NCBI GenBank assembly: GCA_963932145.1
Contig: OZ010581.1
Coordinates: forward strand, 82,966,802 to 83,030,801
Length of the DNA: 64,000 nucleotides
Source: Acanthosepion lycidas
Lineage: Eukaryota > Mollusca > Cephalopoda > Sepiida > Sepiidae
Direction of reading: 5' to 3'
Position numbers and translations under genes: made by a program. How positions within the stretch are numbered: position 1 is the first letter of the stretch; each line of letters opens with the position of its first letter. A model generated the notes under the pieces. It was not told the DNA's origin. It did no database searches and was given only the letters and a program-made list of their open reading frames with translations. This document shows, in pieces, positions 37,510 to 49,195 of the stretch.

Positions 37510-39105
37510 GAATTATTGTAAATTCTGCTTTTTAAATCAATTTTTAACTTTTCTCAATTATACAATTTATTTTGCAATAATCTTTTAACATTTAAGACTC
37601 ATATGTTACTAAAATTAAAAGTAATTCTGCTATTTTCATTCATATTTCCATTTTTATTACTCCATAGCATAATGTAATTTCATTTCTTCAACATGCTATT
37701 TTTAGACATTTTTTTTTTCATTTTGTTTCTTTTGTATTGAATATAAGGAAAAGGGAGGAAAATTTGCAATTTTTATTATCTATTTCAATTTTCTTCCCTC
37801 CTAAATATAAATGTGACAATTTGATTTTTTTTTTCAGTTTTTATCACACATGCAATATATGGGACTCTATACTTAAAGTTAAAACTGCTATTTCACTTCA
37901 CATATCCATTTTTATTTCTGCTGAATTGAATGCAAATGTAATTCTATCAAAATATGCTATTTTTATTTAACCTCTTTTAATTTTTATTCCTTCTGTACTG
38001 AATCTGTCAGAAAATGTACTACTTTTTATCATCTATTTCAATTTTGTTCTTCCTAAATATAAATATGCATCAAAGTACGGGAAAATATAATTTTCATTCA
38101 AATTTTGACATTTATCTGTCCAGTGTAACGAAACTTGAATTAAGTTCTACTATTTCCATTCAAATTCTTTTTTCATTCCTGTTAAATGCAAATGAAATTC
38201 TATCAAAATATGCTATTTTCAGTCAACTTATTTCATTTCTATGTATACCCTGTTAAATGCGAATGAAAGTGCCTGAAATGTCCTATTTTTTATCATCTAT
38301 TTCATTTTTTTCCTTCTAAATATAAATATGCTTAAAATCAATGAAAATGTGAAAATGTGCTTTTTCAATCCATTTTTAATATTTATCAATCATACAATGT
38401 ATTTTTCAGTTCACTTTTAAAATGTATCAGCCATACAATATATATGACCAAAACTGATGTAAATTCTGCTATTTCCTTTCATGATACCATTCTTCATTCT
38501 TGCTGAATTTAATGTAAATATAAGTCTATAAAACATGCAATTTTCACTCAACTTCTATTCATTTGACTAACATTCAGACAATATCATATTTTTATCTACT
38601 ATTTCAATTTTTTCCTAAACATTTATATATGCGCATGAAAGTACGTAAGAATGTGATTTTCAGTTCACTTTTAAATTTTATCAGTCTTACAATTTATGTA
38701 ACTAAATTCTGCTATTTCCACTCACATTTCCATATTTATTACTATTGAATGCAAATTAAATTCTACGAAAATAAGCTAGTTTCTGTCAACTTATTTAATT
38801 TTTATGCCTTCTCTGTTGAATTTAAGTGAACGTGACGAAAATGAGCTATTTTTTATCATCTATTTCAATTTTATTTTTCAATAACTTTCAATTTTCATCA
38901 CTCATACAATTTATGGGACTAAAATTAAACGTAATTCTGTTATTTGTATTCACGTTTGTATTTTTATTCCTGCTGAATTTAGTGTAAATATATTTCTACC
39001 TCAACATGGTATTTTCAGTAATCCTTTTTTTTTTATACCTTGTATATTGAATAAGACTGTGAGGCAAATATCCAATTTTCATCCATCTATTTCAATCTTA
39101 TTTTT
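37510..39105 (+). repeat. ~260-bp tandem repeat, about six units, each of four monomers
   Basis: The landmark TATTTCA (start of TATTTCAATTTT) occurs at about 37781, 38034, 38298, 38600, 38861 and 39088, giving periods of roughly 253, 264, 301, 261 and 227 bases. Other blocks keep register, such as CCTTCTAAATATAAATATG, TTCTGCTATTTCCATTCA, ATTCCTGCTGAATTTAATG and ATGCTATTTTCAGTCAACTT. Within each unit four related subrepeats of about 55-70 bp share a skeleton AAAATxTGCTATTTTCAGTCA...TTTTTAT, so the array resembles a tetrameric higher-order repeat. Units are clearly diverged. ORFs in it are chance. Confidence 0.85.
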
Positions 39106-39106
39106 C

Positions 39107-39150
<44 letters not shown>

Positions 39151-39165
39151 TTAAAAAAATTTATG

Positions 39166-39219
<54 letters not shown>
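39106..39219. repeat. Twin (TA)n microsatellites in satellite array
   Basis: About 21 and 24 TA units (39106-39148 and 39171-39219), separated by a 22-base TGCTTAAAAAAATTTATGC-type spacer. Confidence 0.95.
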
Positions 39220-39222
<3 letters not shown>

Positions 39223-39224
39223 GT

Positions 39225-39580
39225 ACGCATGAAAATACACGAAAATGGCCTTTTCATTTTTATGCATCCTGAATTAAATGTGAAGGAAAGTAAGAGAATA
39301 TATCCCATTTTCTACCAATTTTCTCATTTTTATGATACCTAAATTAATGAAATAATTATATGAAAGCACAGGAAATATATTTTCAAACCACGTTTATTTT
39401 AAATGTTTTTATATGTCTTTGAATTTCCATTCAATAAAATGAACAGAGAATTATGCTATTTTATATCAACTTGTAACATTTTGCCACCATAAATTATATT
39501 TATCCAAAAGAAAAACTATACAATTTTCTATCATTTTAAAATTTTATGCCGCCATAAAATGTATTTACATACAAATAGAT
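39225..39580 (+). repeat. Unordered monomers of the ~65-bp repeat
   Basis: Blocks resembling the monomer skeleton recur without the four-monomer order: CCCATTTTCTACCAATTTTC, TATGCTATTTTATATCAACTT and CAATTTTCTATCATTTT, each followed by a TTTTATG(A/C)xxCC-like end. Confidence 0.65.
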
Positions 39581-39832
39581 ACCTCCACTAATTTGGTATA
39601 CATGAAAAAAGCTTTCATTTTAGTTTTAATTGAAAGGTAAAGAATTAAAATTTACTGTTTCTTCTAAGCAAAATACTCTGTCGTGTATTTCAAACATAAA
39701 TTATATTGATTGGAATCGATTTTTCAGTAAGATCGATAAAATCGACCATTTTCAGACATTTGTAAACAAAAGTTAATTCTCGGTTTTAAAAAGCATGTAA
39801 AAATAAAATATATATTTATGAAACGTTATTTG

Positions 39833-40690
39833 AGGAAAATTACCAAATTTAAAGTTAAATTAATCTGGCTTGAAACAAATATTACTTACTTATAGCTTAA
39901 AATGTATACAAGCATTTCTTAACCACGGGGGTCTTGATTTTCTGACGTGTTGATCGAGTTATGAACCGCTTAACGTATTGACAAGTTAAGTATTATAAAG
40001 CAGAATTGATAGGAGACGGGAGAGCCCTCAAAACACATGACCTTTTAATGATAATGTCATGTATAAAATGCATATTTAGAAAAATTAGGATGTTTATACA
40101 CGAAAAAATTGAAATTCTTTTTTTTAAATATTCAGGGGTATCATATTGTAATAACCTTTACTAATACGATTAGTAAATATAGTTTTACAATATTTCTTAA
40201 GAGTTACATGAGTAAAACTGAATTTTAAAAGATTTGAAAACTTTATAAAATATTCAATTTAAAATTGTAAGAAAATGAAAACAAATCTTGTAAAAATTCA
40301 TTTGTCATCGAAAATCTTTTTCTCCAGACAATATTGTCTTTAATATATATTATTCATAAATTAATTAAAAGCTTCTCTAATTAAATATTCTATTTATTCT
40401 TTTTTTATTTTATTTTATTTTATTTTCGATTCAGAACAGATTTTCGATAAGGAGGGGTCAGATTTTGCTAATAAAATTCAGTGATTTAAATTCTTCAAAG
40501 AATTCTGCTTTTAACTGATATAGACACTAAAACTTATCACGTTGAATTTCTCAAGTTTTCATAAAATTGAGTAAGGGGGTGAAACACATGTGAAAAATTA
40601 TTTTTACCAAGATTTTCTAATAAAAAAAGATTGCAAACATAATTTTCTTCATTTGTGAATAAGTGATTTTCATTAAAATCCGACAATTAA
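39833..40690 (+). repeat. Unclassified ~0.9-kb dispersed repeat, copy 2
   Basis: Same family and orientation as the copy at 7.6-8.6 kb (shared blocks are listed there). It is flanked on both sides by monomers of the 65-bp satellite family, so it probably inserted into, or was captured by, that repeat field. Confidence 0.65.
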
Positions 40691-40914
40691 TTGATTTTGC
40701 AAGAATTTCCAAATTAATGTGTCTGTCACCTGAAAAAGAGGCTAAAATTTGCTATGACTACAACCGCTGATGCAAGAAAAACAAGTTTTTTTAATCAAAA
40801 TTTCGAATCTTCTAAAAAGGAGTAAAAAAATTCATTAAATATTCAAAAAATACTCTGATCTTTCATTACGTTGGGAGCATATTTTCATCATGTTATGCTG
40901 ATTTTTTTCTTGGA

Positions 40915-41050
40915 GGTACCAATAAAATTAATGGAAAATATGCTATTTTCTATCATCTTTTTTTTTTATTTTATGCTACCCTGAATTTTATTTGTAATAG
41001 AGAATATTCTATTTTCTATCATGTTGTAACTTTTATGTCAATCCTAGATT
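40915..41050 (+). repeat. Two further ~65-bp satellite monomers
   Basis: AATATGCTATTTTCTATCAT and ATATTCTATTTTCTATCATG, each followed by TTTTATGxxxxCC, spaced about 65 bp. Confidence 0.65.
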
Positions 41051-42067
41051 GGAAACGTAAAAAAAGACACCTGAGCATTGCATTTTAGCACCAAGATTTC
41101 CAACATTTATTTTAAAGTGCCCCCTCTCATAATCTTCTATCTCTGTCATAAAGCTCATTGTATTCAGACTATTTTCAAGAATTCCACTCTGCAACTCCAC
41201 TGTCCACTATCTTGGCCACAAAGTCTTTCCAAGGGCAGTAACATCCTTTAGAGCTTGCTAAATGTTGCCCTATTGGTGCTCACTGCAAAATATTAATTTA
41301 GAAATAAGATCATATATTATCATCCATAAAAATTGGTGTTCTATATGTATGGCTGGATGTATATATGTCAAAACAAATAAACTGGCTTAAACAAAAAAAT
41401 AAATAAATACATAAAAAGTAGCTGTAGTTGCATAAATAGATATAGAATTTCATCGTCTCAAATAAGATTCCACAAATTTTTTTTTAACTCTACAAGCGAT
41501 TTATGCATCAGATATAAGCAAGAAACACACACTCATATATGCACATATATGCACATATATCTATTGCTCTTCCTCTCTGTATAAATAAATAGCAGTACGA
41601 ATAAAAATTTCACCCGTGTTTTGAATTTTCTGATGAATCATAATTCTTAATTTAATGATTGAAGACATTCCTTGCAAATTACATTATAAAATTCACTGTT
41701 GCCTCATTAAATATTTGAGCTTAACAACTTTAACAAAATATTGCAATAGCAATCATAAATATGAATTCAAGTCATTATTTAAGAAAGCAAGAGTGCACAT
41801 GAGAAAAAATTCAGAATTGACAAGGATTTCCATTTCACTGAATCAGACCCTTAAATACATTATCCCATTTCTTTCTCTTATTCTTTCATTGTTTTTCTTA
41901 TTAGTATATCTTCCCTTTTTCTTACTAAAACCTTCATTCATCGCAATCAAAATAGAATGGTTCATTATTTATGTTCACTAATGACAGTGTATAATGTGCA
42001 TGTTGATTAATAGAGGAACAAGTAGAATTATAATATGATTGCTTATATTAAGCTATAGTTAAAGAGA
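41051..42067. other. Noncoding, nothing firm
   Basis: A slightly GC-richer patch at 41110-41290 has no recognised motif. The ORF at 41655-41981 (plus, 108 codons) has a hydrophobic C-terminal half but no family features. Confidence 0.4.
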
Positions 42068-42068
42068 A

Positions 42069-42069
42069 A

Positions 42070-42131
<62 letters not shown>
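42069..42131. repeat. (GT)n microsatellite
   Basis: About 31 uninterrupted GT units. The ORF beginning with alternating C/V residues is an artefact. Confidence 0.95.
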
Positions 42132-42137
<6 letters not shown>

Positions 42138-43985
42138 ATTTTTTTCTATTGTAATTTTATCAGCGGAAGATATTGAGAATATGTTTACTGACGAAATTCA
42201 CTCGATCACTGAAATTTCCTATGGAAAACATCGTGCTTCTCATTCAATATTCATTTTCCGATGTTTTGAAGCCTTCAGGGATTTCGCTTTCGAAATTTAT
42301 TCCAAGTAAAATATATAAGAAACTAATCATGTGCTACTTTCACACGTCAACAAAATTGTATAGTGAAAAAGAAACCCACCAAAACTAAGTAATCGATCAA
42401 ACACGGCTATAGTGAGAAAAATGAATTTATTTAAGTTGCTCCGAAATACCTATTTTTAGCAACATTTTTACTTACACAGTTATTTCCCTTACATCATTAA
42501 TTCTTTAAAATTTCAAGAATATTCTCCCTTGGACTATTAACAGAAGATATAATTTTAGTGTTCCAATATTAACCATATAATAGCGACTGTCAGATTTATT
42601 TTTCATGGGATCATAATTTGGAGGTTTGATCCAAAATTTATGGCATAATTTTTGTAAAATAAACATATTTTTGAAGCATTACTTGAAAAAAATGATGTCG
42701 ATATTAATGTGCGTTTGTGTGTGTATGTATAAATATTTTTTTCGTCCTAAGCTCAGTAGTTAATCAATGAATAACAATCAAAAAAAATAGTTTTGCTCCA
42801 AAATCAATACTGATCATTTTGACAACTTTATTTTGAAGTCCATATCGATATGCATTCACAACCTTGTAAGTAAGATTAGTATCGTTAATTCGCTATGAAC
42901 TGTATATCCATTCCTTTAACCTTGAGCAAAATTCCCAACTTCTATGAATGAAAAAATAATTTCATTAGTACCTAGGCCAGCCAAAAAGTAATACCTGTTT
43001 TAATTTAATTTTAAAGTATTCTAATTTCTTAGATATGTTATTTTTATTTTTAAGTCGTACAGGACAGAACCAAGAAGGTTTAGAGTATATTCGTAAAAGG
43101 CAATCCTCCATTACTTTCTGCAACGATGACTGTTGGTCATCTTGACAAAAAATAATGTTTTCAAAGACACCAAACAGTGGAATGGTTCCCAGGCTCACGA
43201 AATATTTAATCCAATAGAAAACTTGTAGCGTATAATTTATATGAGAATAGAAAACAATATTCAGGCAAAGATTTTTAGGAAGCAATAAAAACTGCTGCAT
43301 AATATTAATATTGAAACAACAGAATTTTTTGAATCAATGGTTGAAACATTGAGGAAAGTTATAGAATATCAAGGGGTCCATATTAACATGTAAAAAAATA
43401 ATTTATTAAGATATTGTGTGATATTGTGTCAATCAAATATATGCTTCTATGAAAGGCTGGATTATCCTCTAGATCAGGTTTCAGCCTAAGGCCCCTCAAG
43501 ATTTTATAAAGCAGAGATTTGATTTTTTAGAAGTTATAACTTCTAAATAGTCTCATAAATTGAAATGATATCAATATGACAAACTCATATTTGATTTTCC
43601 AGGAAACAAAGCTAGGGAAGGAATGTATAAGTTTGTGTCAATATGATTCAAGTAGATAACATATTTGATTTTAGTTTAGAATAAACTTAGAAATTTTTAA
43701 AAGCTGAGATTTTAATTTTATTAAGAAAATATCAAAAACATCAAAACGTTCTTTGGTGAAAGGTAATTTATGCTGAGAATGATTGGTTTTAGTAATTAGT
43801 TCTGTTTAGTTTATAGATTAGGAAATAATATCACTCGTAATTGATCAGAACATATATAGGAAAATTCATTGATAAGTAAGGTGTTGTGAAGATAGAAGCA
43901 TTGTTGAACATATATTTGATAGTATATAGCTTTCTGTTCAAAGATGTTTACTTTCAGTTCACTCTTCTTATGCGTTGTGGCGTAA
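42132..43985. other. Noncoding stretch
   Basis: The string GGCCAGCCAAAAAGTAATACC near 42975-42995 looks like a mariner-type terminus, but no second end was found. The minus-strand ORF 42965-43300 (111 codons) adjoins it and has no recognised domain. Confidence 0.4.
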
Positions 43986-43989
43986 TGAA

Positions 43990-44295
43990 CAATGGTTCTG
44001 AATGAGAAAATCGGAGAGCTGAATATGAATTTTAATAGGGTTCCTTACATTCACTTAGACACAAATGAACTTAGGAAAAGTTTGAGTCCATCTTATCCGA
44101 AGCTATGGGTTGAATAGCAGGTCAAACTGGGTCCTATAGCCTTGGTTGGTAACTAGTCTACCGCAGAAGTAGCATAATTTGGGAAAATCTTCTGCCTCGT
44201 CGGTCATGAATCGAAAAAGACATGATCGCCCAAGCGTATATCGTGTATGGTACTTAACTGACTGTGTGACGGCATCGTTAGAGTAAAAATTTGGG
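43990..44295 (-). repeat. tRNA-derived SINE
   Basis: In minus orientation, CACACAGTCAGTTAAGTACC (about 44268-44249) resembles box A (TGGCACAGTTGGTTAAG type). TTTTCGATTCATGACCGA (about 44209-44192) resembles box B (GGTTCGATTCC type). They are about 55 bases apart, followed by GACGAGGCAGAAG and a unique body of about 200 bp. RNA polymerase III would start at the head. There is no clear poly(A) or LINE-like tail, so the 3' limit is uncertain. Confidence 0.5.
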
Positions 44296-44584
44296 CACAA
44301 GGAAAATGTCGTGCTAATCGGAATTCCCAGGCGTATGAAAGCAATAAAATCTTACGGGCACTAAAACCGTTTTTTACATCATGACAACACAAGGCAACCA
44401 TTGAGTGGGCTGAAATTTATAATTATTTTACACCATCTATACAACCCAGATGTGACACCAACAATTTTTTGGTTGTTCCGAAATTGAAAGAGATGCTGAA
44501 AGATCATTTTCCATATTCAGAGGGGGTAGCTGTTGTGTGCAATTTAATTTCAATGTATTGTAAGTTCTTGGGCAAGAATTTTAT
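44296..44584. other. Short noncoding gap
   Basis: No supported gene. A minus-strand ORF (44204-44401) overlaps the SINE head and is not credible. Confidence 0.35.
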
Positions 44585-44645
44585 TTTATTTTTTAGTGCT
44601 ACGACACAATTAGCAAGAATTAGCGCAAAATAAACCAGAAACGCA
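44585..44645 (+). repeat. SINE body fragment related to 45.96 kb
   Basis: TTTTTTAGTGCTACG ... AGAATTAGCGCAAAATAAACC parallels TTTTTTAGTTCTACG ... AGAATAAGCGCAAAATAAGCC at 45956-46000, suggesting a shared central SINE domain. Confidence 0.6.
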
Positions 44646-45765
44646 TATGGAATGTTTGTATCACCAAATAAACTTGTAATTTTAAATTGAAACTAAATTT
44701 ATTTCATTTTGATACGCGTTTCATTGTTCTATCTACCCTAAACCTTGATTTATGTCGTTTTGATGCCAGTTTTGTTAAAACTAAACTAGTCAATATCAAA
44801 CAGGCGTAAACGCTTTTGGCTAGTTGCCATCAACTCCTTATGATTTTTATAAAAAATGAATTTTCTAAAAAGGAACAAAAATTGCATTAGACCGGAAAAT
44901 GTGTCAGCAAAAAAGAAATCAACGATGGCCGAAATTTATGCTAGTGAAATTAAATTAAATTTCTGTCGTAGTCTGGTTCTCAAAAGTGTCATAAATGAAA
45001 CAATGTAAAAATGGTTTCATAACAAATATTAAGAAGACATTTTTTGATGAAAAAAACCCTCAAATGAATGTGAAAGAGAAATGAAAAAACAAATTGAACA
45101 ATGAAAATATGTAAACATGGTGTACAGTGAAAACGTTCTACGGAAGGAAAAATGCTACAAAGAAAAATGGGTTTCAATATACGGATAATATATGCAATAA
45201 ACATACACAATGTTATGATAAGTTTTTTTATATGAAGATTTTTTTCCGTGAGCATGTCTCACGTTTAAAGATACACAGTTTAATTGAATAAAACGCTTAT
45301 TCGAAAAGAAGGTGAAAAAATAATCTTTAGTGAATGTAATCGAAAGGAAAAATCATACCACTTTTTTTCAACACAAATAACATGTGGCCATCAGTGGTTG
45401 ATTGCGCGCCAAGACGATCTGACTACTGATTTTATAAGGAATATGCGGACGTAGTGTTAAGCAAGTGAATAAAATTCATACTTTTCATTTTTTTAAACGT
45501 TATATTTAGCGATTGCAGGTGTTTGAGTAGACATATTTATTTTAAACAGTGTAAATTTATATTTACCGGCCTATGCAAATCACAAATCGTTTTTTTTTTT
45601 TTTTTTTTTTTTTTGGTTACAGGAGAGATGTCTTTTTATTTCTTTTTAACATTTTCCTTAATGTCCCAAACATACTTTGACAGGGTGGGATTGGGTTTAC
45701 ATATACACAATTCTTAGAGGGAATTGTTCTTTTTTAACTTGAACTTTTAAAAGTAACACTCTAAA
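44646..45765. other. AT-rich noncoding stretch
   Basis: Contains a T-run at about 45590-45614. No gene recognised. Confidence 0.4.
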
Positions 45766-45769
45766 CTAC

Positions 45770-46195
45770 AGGTTTACGGCAACATCACGTTGGAATACTG
45801 ATTCCCGTACGATCAGCGAAGTGAAGCAATGTCGTGCCTAGATGGGTAACATCTAAGGGATGTCAGGCATCGTAATCTTGGATGTGTGGGTGGTGTAATG
45901 GGTAATGGCTTGGATGTGTTAATCGGGGAACCGAGTTTCAATTTCAGTTGGGTTCGTTTTTTAGTTCTACGTGTCACAAAGAATAAGCGCAAAATAAGCC
46001 TTTGGCAAAGATATGAATCCTTTACAAGGTTATTTGCACTTACGCGCAAATTGCCAAGGTTATTTGCACTTACGCAAATTTCTGGCTTCAAATAAACTGC
46101 AAAGGTTTGATAAGCAGTCAATCAATAAAGCCTGAATGATAATCAATCAATAAAGCCTGAATGATAATCAATCAATAAAGCCTAAACTACATTTA
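45770..46195 (+). mobile_element. SINE with chimeric 5S rRNA + tRNA head
   Basis: 45772-45878 follows 5S rRNA almost end to end: GTTTACGGC start, ATCACGTTG, CCGTACGATCAGCGAAG, AAGCAATGTCG (internal box A), GATGGGTAAC and a CATCGTAATC 3' end, with about 13 bases missing before GATGGG. A tRNA-like block follows: box A-like GGTGTAATGGGTAATGGC (about 45891-45908) and box B-like GAGTTTCAATTTC (about 45933-45945). Next come a body block shared with 44.6 kb, a twofold direct repeat (CAAGGTTATTTGCACTTACG, about 46025 and 46054) and a tail of three 25-bp units (AATCAATCAATAAAGCCTGA...). It would be transcribed by Pol III and moved in trans by a LINE. Confidence 0.8.
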
Positions 46196-46254
46196 AACTA
46201 AAACACATGCTTATCTTAGCTGAAAGTCACAAGAGATGTTAGTCTGCCGCACCC
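46196..46254. other. Gap between SINE and gypsy relic
   Basis: Nothing recognised. Confidence 0.3.
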
Positions 46255-46640
46255 TAATATTCTAGTAATCATAAAAAGCAGATTTGAAGAGAAACAGAGG
46301 GAAATGCAAATCATGCGTACCGGGATACAACCAGTGAATAAAACGAAACCATTCTTTGTTTATTAAACTGAAAAAATTATAACAAGTAAATAACAATAAA
46401 GAAATATATAAATATGGTTGGTGCATGAAATGCCTGTGCCTGAGATGTACAATAATTTGAGTCTAATGTCAGAACAGTGCAATATGACCTGGTTGTAAAA
46501 GATGCCTTTTAGAGACACCCGCGAGACATCTTCTTAGACTAGCGAAACTAGGGAAAAAAAGGAAGAACGTCGTCACCAAAGTCCGGAGAGAGAAAAAAAA
46601 AAGAGTAAGAAAGGATATCGCTACCCCCACTTTCATACGC
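46255..46640 (-). repeat. Probable 3' LTR of Ty3/gypsy relic
   Basis: Lies just past the pol C-terminus on the minus strand. It begins near GGGGGTAGCGATATCC (minus reading, about 46628) and contains a TTTAATAAACAAAG polyadenylation-like string near 46362. No second LTR was found upstream of the gag end, so the call rests on position and composition. Exact ends are not defined. Confidence 0.4.
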
Positions 46641-46789
46641 TTCCCGCGCGATTGTCATTGATCTTGCGGTATCGTAATGCCATGCCTATCTTTAGATAGA
46701 GAAATAAGCGTGACATGCAAATTTTAATTACCGCTTGACCCACCTCAATACTACCCGCCTCATCCACCTAACATGCATCTGACGAGTTG

Positions 46790-49195
46790 TAGATTGTTTG
46801 GGGCCAACAAAGGTTTGAACCTGTCAATAACTATAGTATCCTTTTTATAGTTACGCAAGATAGCAAAGTAATTATCAGCATTTCAACTTAAGTCACCTCT
46901 CCTGCCTTACTTGATGTACAGTGGCGTTTTTCCCTAGTCCAACAGCAAGGTTTTCATGACTAAAAATCGCTGTCACTTCTAGGCTGTATGTCACTCCTAG
47001 ATAGAGAACCAGAGGACCTTTTATGTCTGATACCGGACGTAAGTTGCGAAATGTAGTTCTCGCGATGAGTATTTATCCCATGCATTTTGTAAGGCTTATG
47101 GTCTGAGTCAATTATAAAATTCCTTCCTTCACGCAGTTGACTGAAGTGATTTATGACAGCAGTTCCCTAGGGAAAGTGCTATAGTTCTACTGGACTTTTT
47201 TATGTTAGTTGAGTAAAAGCTATAGTTTTATTTTCTATTTTTAATTTGTTGCAAGACTCATCAAACTGCAACAGAAACCTTTGCCGTGAGTGACAGGAGT
47301 GCACCATTGTTGGATATGTAGCTTAGGTTTGGCAGTTTACTAAGGCTTCATTAGTTTGTTCGAAAGTTTTATCCTGTTCTGTCGACAAACTTATATTCTT
47401 ATTTTTTGTCCTTTTGTAAGGTAGTAAGTGGGACGAGAAACTGAAAGAGGCGTGATATGTCATTCAACATTTCCACAAAACGTCGAAGTTGATGAACAGA
47501 ATTTGATAATGGAAAATTCTGTATAGAATTTACTTTTTCTTTAATTGGTGAGATTCCATCCTTTTCTCTCTTGTTTCCAAAGAAATTGAGTTCTTCGGAT
47601 CCTAGAATACACTTTTCTGAATTGATGCAAAGTTCATACTTTACCAGTTTTTCAAAGACAGTGTGTAAATTCTGAATGTGTTTGCTTTTAGTTTTACTAT
47701 TATAATATCATCCGCATCAGAGAAAACTAGCGATAAGCAATGAAAAATATCGTCTATGAATCTCTGAAATGTATGTGCAATATTTCTAAGTCCAAAGAAT
47801 GTCCTGGTAAACTCATATAATCCAAAAGGTGTAGAAACGGCGGTTTTATGAGTGTCCTCTTCATCATTTCCTGGAGCAATCCTTTACCGAGCTTTTATTT
47901 GTCAAATTGAAATTTACGTGGTGATAAATAAACTGAGCGTCCCGTAGTGTCTATGTAGTGTTTGGTAACGTGTTGACAATATCAGTTTGTTTAGACACAT
48001 TGATATTGTCAAATACGTAATATCGCTGCGAATATTGCCTTCAAATTCTGATGTATTTTTTTATCGTGTAGGAGTGCCGCGCAGATTCCTGCAGATACCA
48101 GCAACTTAACATTTTGGTTATTGGTTAATTTCTTGACACATTAACCGTTAAGTCAAAATTGGTCAGAAAATCCGCTCTTTTAACGGGTGCATAGAAATTA
48201 TCAATGATGAATGTCCACGCGAATTAGTGCCTTAACGTAAGGAGCTTCTCGTCGTAAGTTTTAATAACTGTCCCATTAGCTGTTTGTAGTTCGTAACAAT
48301 TCTTTTCAGTTTTATGACTAGGAGTGGGAGGAATGATGCTGATTTGTGCTCTAGTGTCCACAAGCAATTTCGTTTTCGTTATGTAAACGACTTTCGTTTT
48401 ACACCAACTGGCTTTATCGTTGCTGCTAGTTGGGTGGGGATTTTCTTGGTTCTGCACTTTTTAGAAAGAGCATGCTTTAGTATATCTCTGTGTTTGTTCA
48501 GCGAAGCGCCAGTAGTACTAACAAACATTCACTCTACGGGCACCTGTTGTTTCTTCTTCTCGTTCTGAAATTGGACGACTTAGAATAAAAGATTTTCCTA
48601 TGTTCCTGTTGTAAAGCAGCTAATCGCATTGTCAAAGCTGCGACAGCATCTATTAATTCATTAATTTCGATTGTATTTGACATGGTATATTGAACAGTGT
48701 GTATTTGACATGGTATATTGAACAGCTATATCAGCGAGTTTATTTATGGCGGTGTCATCAGATAATGGCACCAAAATTTAAATAAAATTGAAGGGTAGCT
48801 TGTCTAGCTATAGTCTTACGAGTATTTCCTGTCATAACATTACTTCCAATGGAACTTTTCATCTGTCGTAACAGTTCTAATGGATCCTTCTTTCTTAAGT
48901 GAACATTGTTTAATAGTCGAGACTCATCAGTTTTACCAACACGCTTCAACATGGCCGATTTAAGAATATCATACAGGATATTCTCTGGATAGTTCGCCAA
49001 GATATCAGTCAATTCTACCACTATGTAGGGCGGTAAATTCATCAAACACGAAAGAATTTTACGACTGGATTCTGGTTTTACGACTGCTGTATCTGCAAAA
49101 ACCACCTATTAATATCGTCTTTATTAAATGGTGAAAGTTTTACGGATATAGGCGTAGCTATATTGAATTAAAATTTGTCATGCCGGAGTGCGAAA
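46790..49195 (-). pseudogene. Ty3/gypsy gag-pol relic lacking integrase core
   Basis: Minus-strand order: gag start with VKLSPFNKDDINRWFLQI (about 49146-49085) and ADTAVVKPESSRKIL; aspartic protease near 48380 with LVDTRAQISIIPP (DTGA changed to DTRA); reverse transcriptase about 47900-47500 with TAVSTPFGLYEFTRTFFGLR and a disrupted DD box (DADDII); an RNase H block about 47110-46980 with EGRNF.IDSDHKP and NYISQLTSGIRH; then, after only about 170 bp, the integrase C-terminal landmark KKDTIVIDRFKPLLAP near 46820. The zinc-binding and DDE parts of integrase are therefore missing. Several frameshifts and stops are present. Live relatives encode a gag-pol polyprotein for retrotransposition; this copy is dead. 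Confidence 0.85.

Noticed and set aside
37510..39105. CRISPR-like array
   Set aside because: Regular spacing, but the repeats are long, degenerate and contiguous with no unique spacers; this is a satellite.
42965..43300. 111-codon minus ORF next to a mariner-like terminus
   Set aside because: No transposase motif and no second terminus, so neither a gene nor an element can be supported.
43990..44295. Functional tRNA gene
   Set aside because: Box-like strings only; no cloverleaf or acceptor stem.
45772..45878. Functional 5S rRNA gene
   Set aside because: About 13 internal bases of the control region are missing, there are many substitutions, and it continues directly into tRNA-like and SINE sequence.
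45813..46121. 102-codon minus ORF and 69-codon plus ORF
   Set aside because: Both lie on the 5S/tRNA-headed SINE.
46418..46435. GGTTGGTGCATGAAATGC as a second MADE1-like end
   Set aside because: Only about ten bases match, no inverted partner, and it lies in the putative gypsy LTR.
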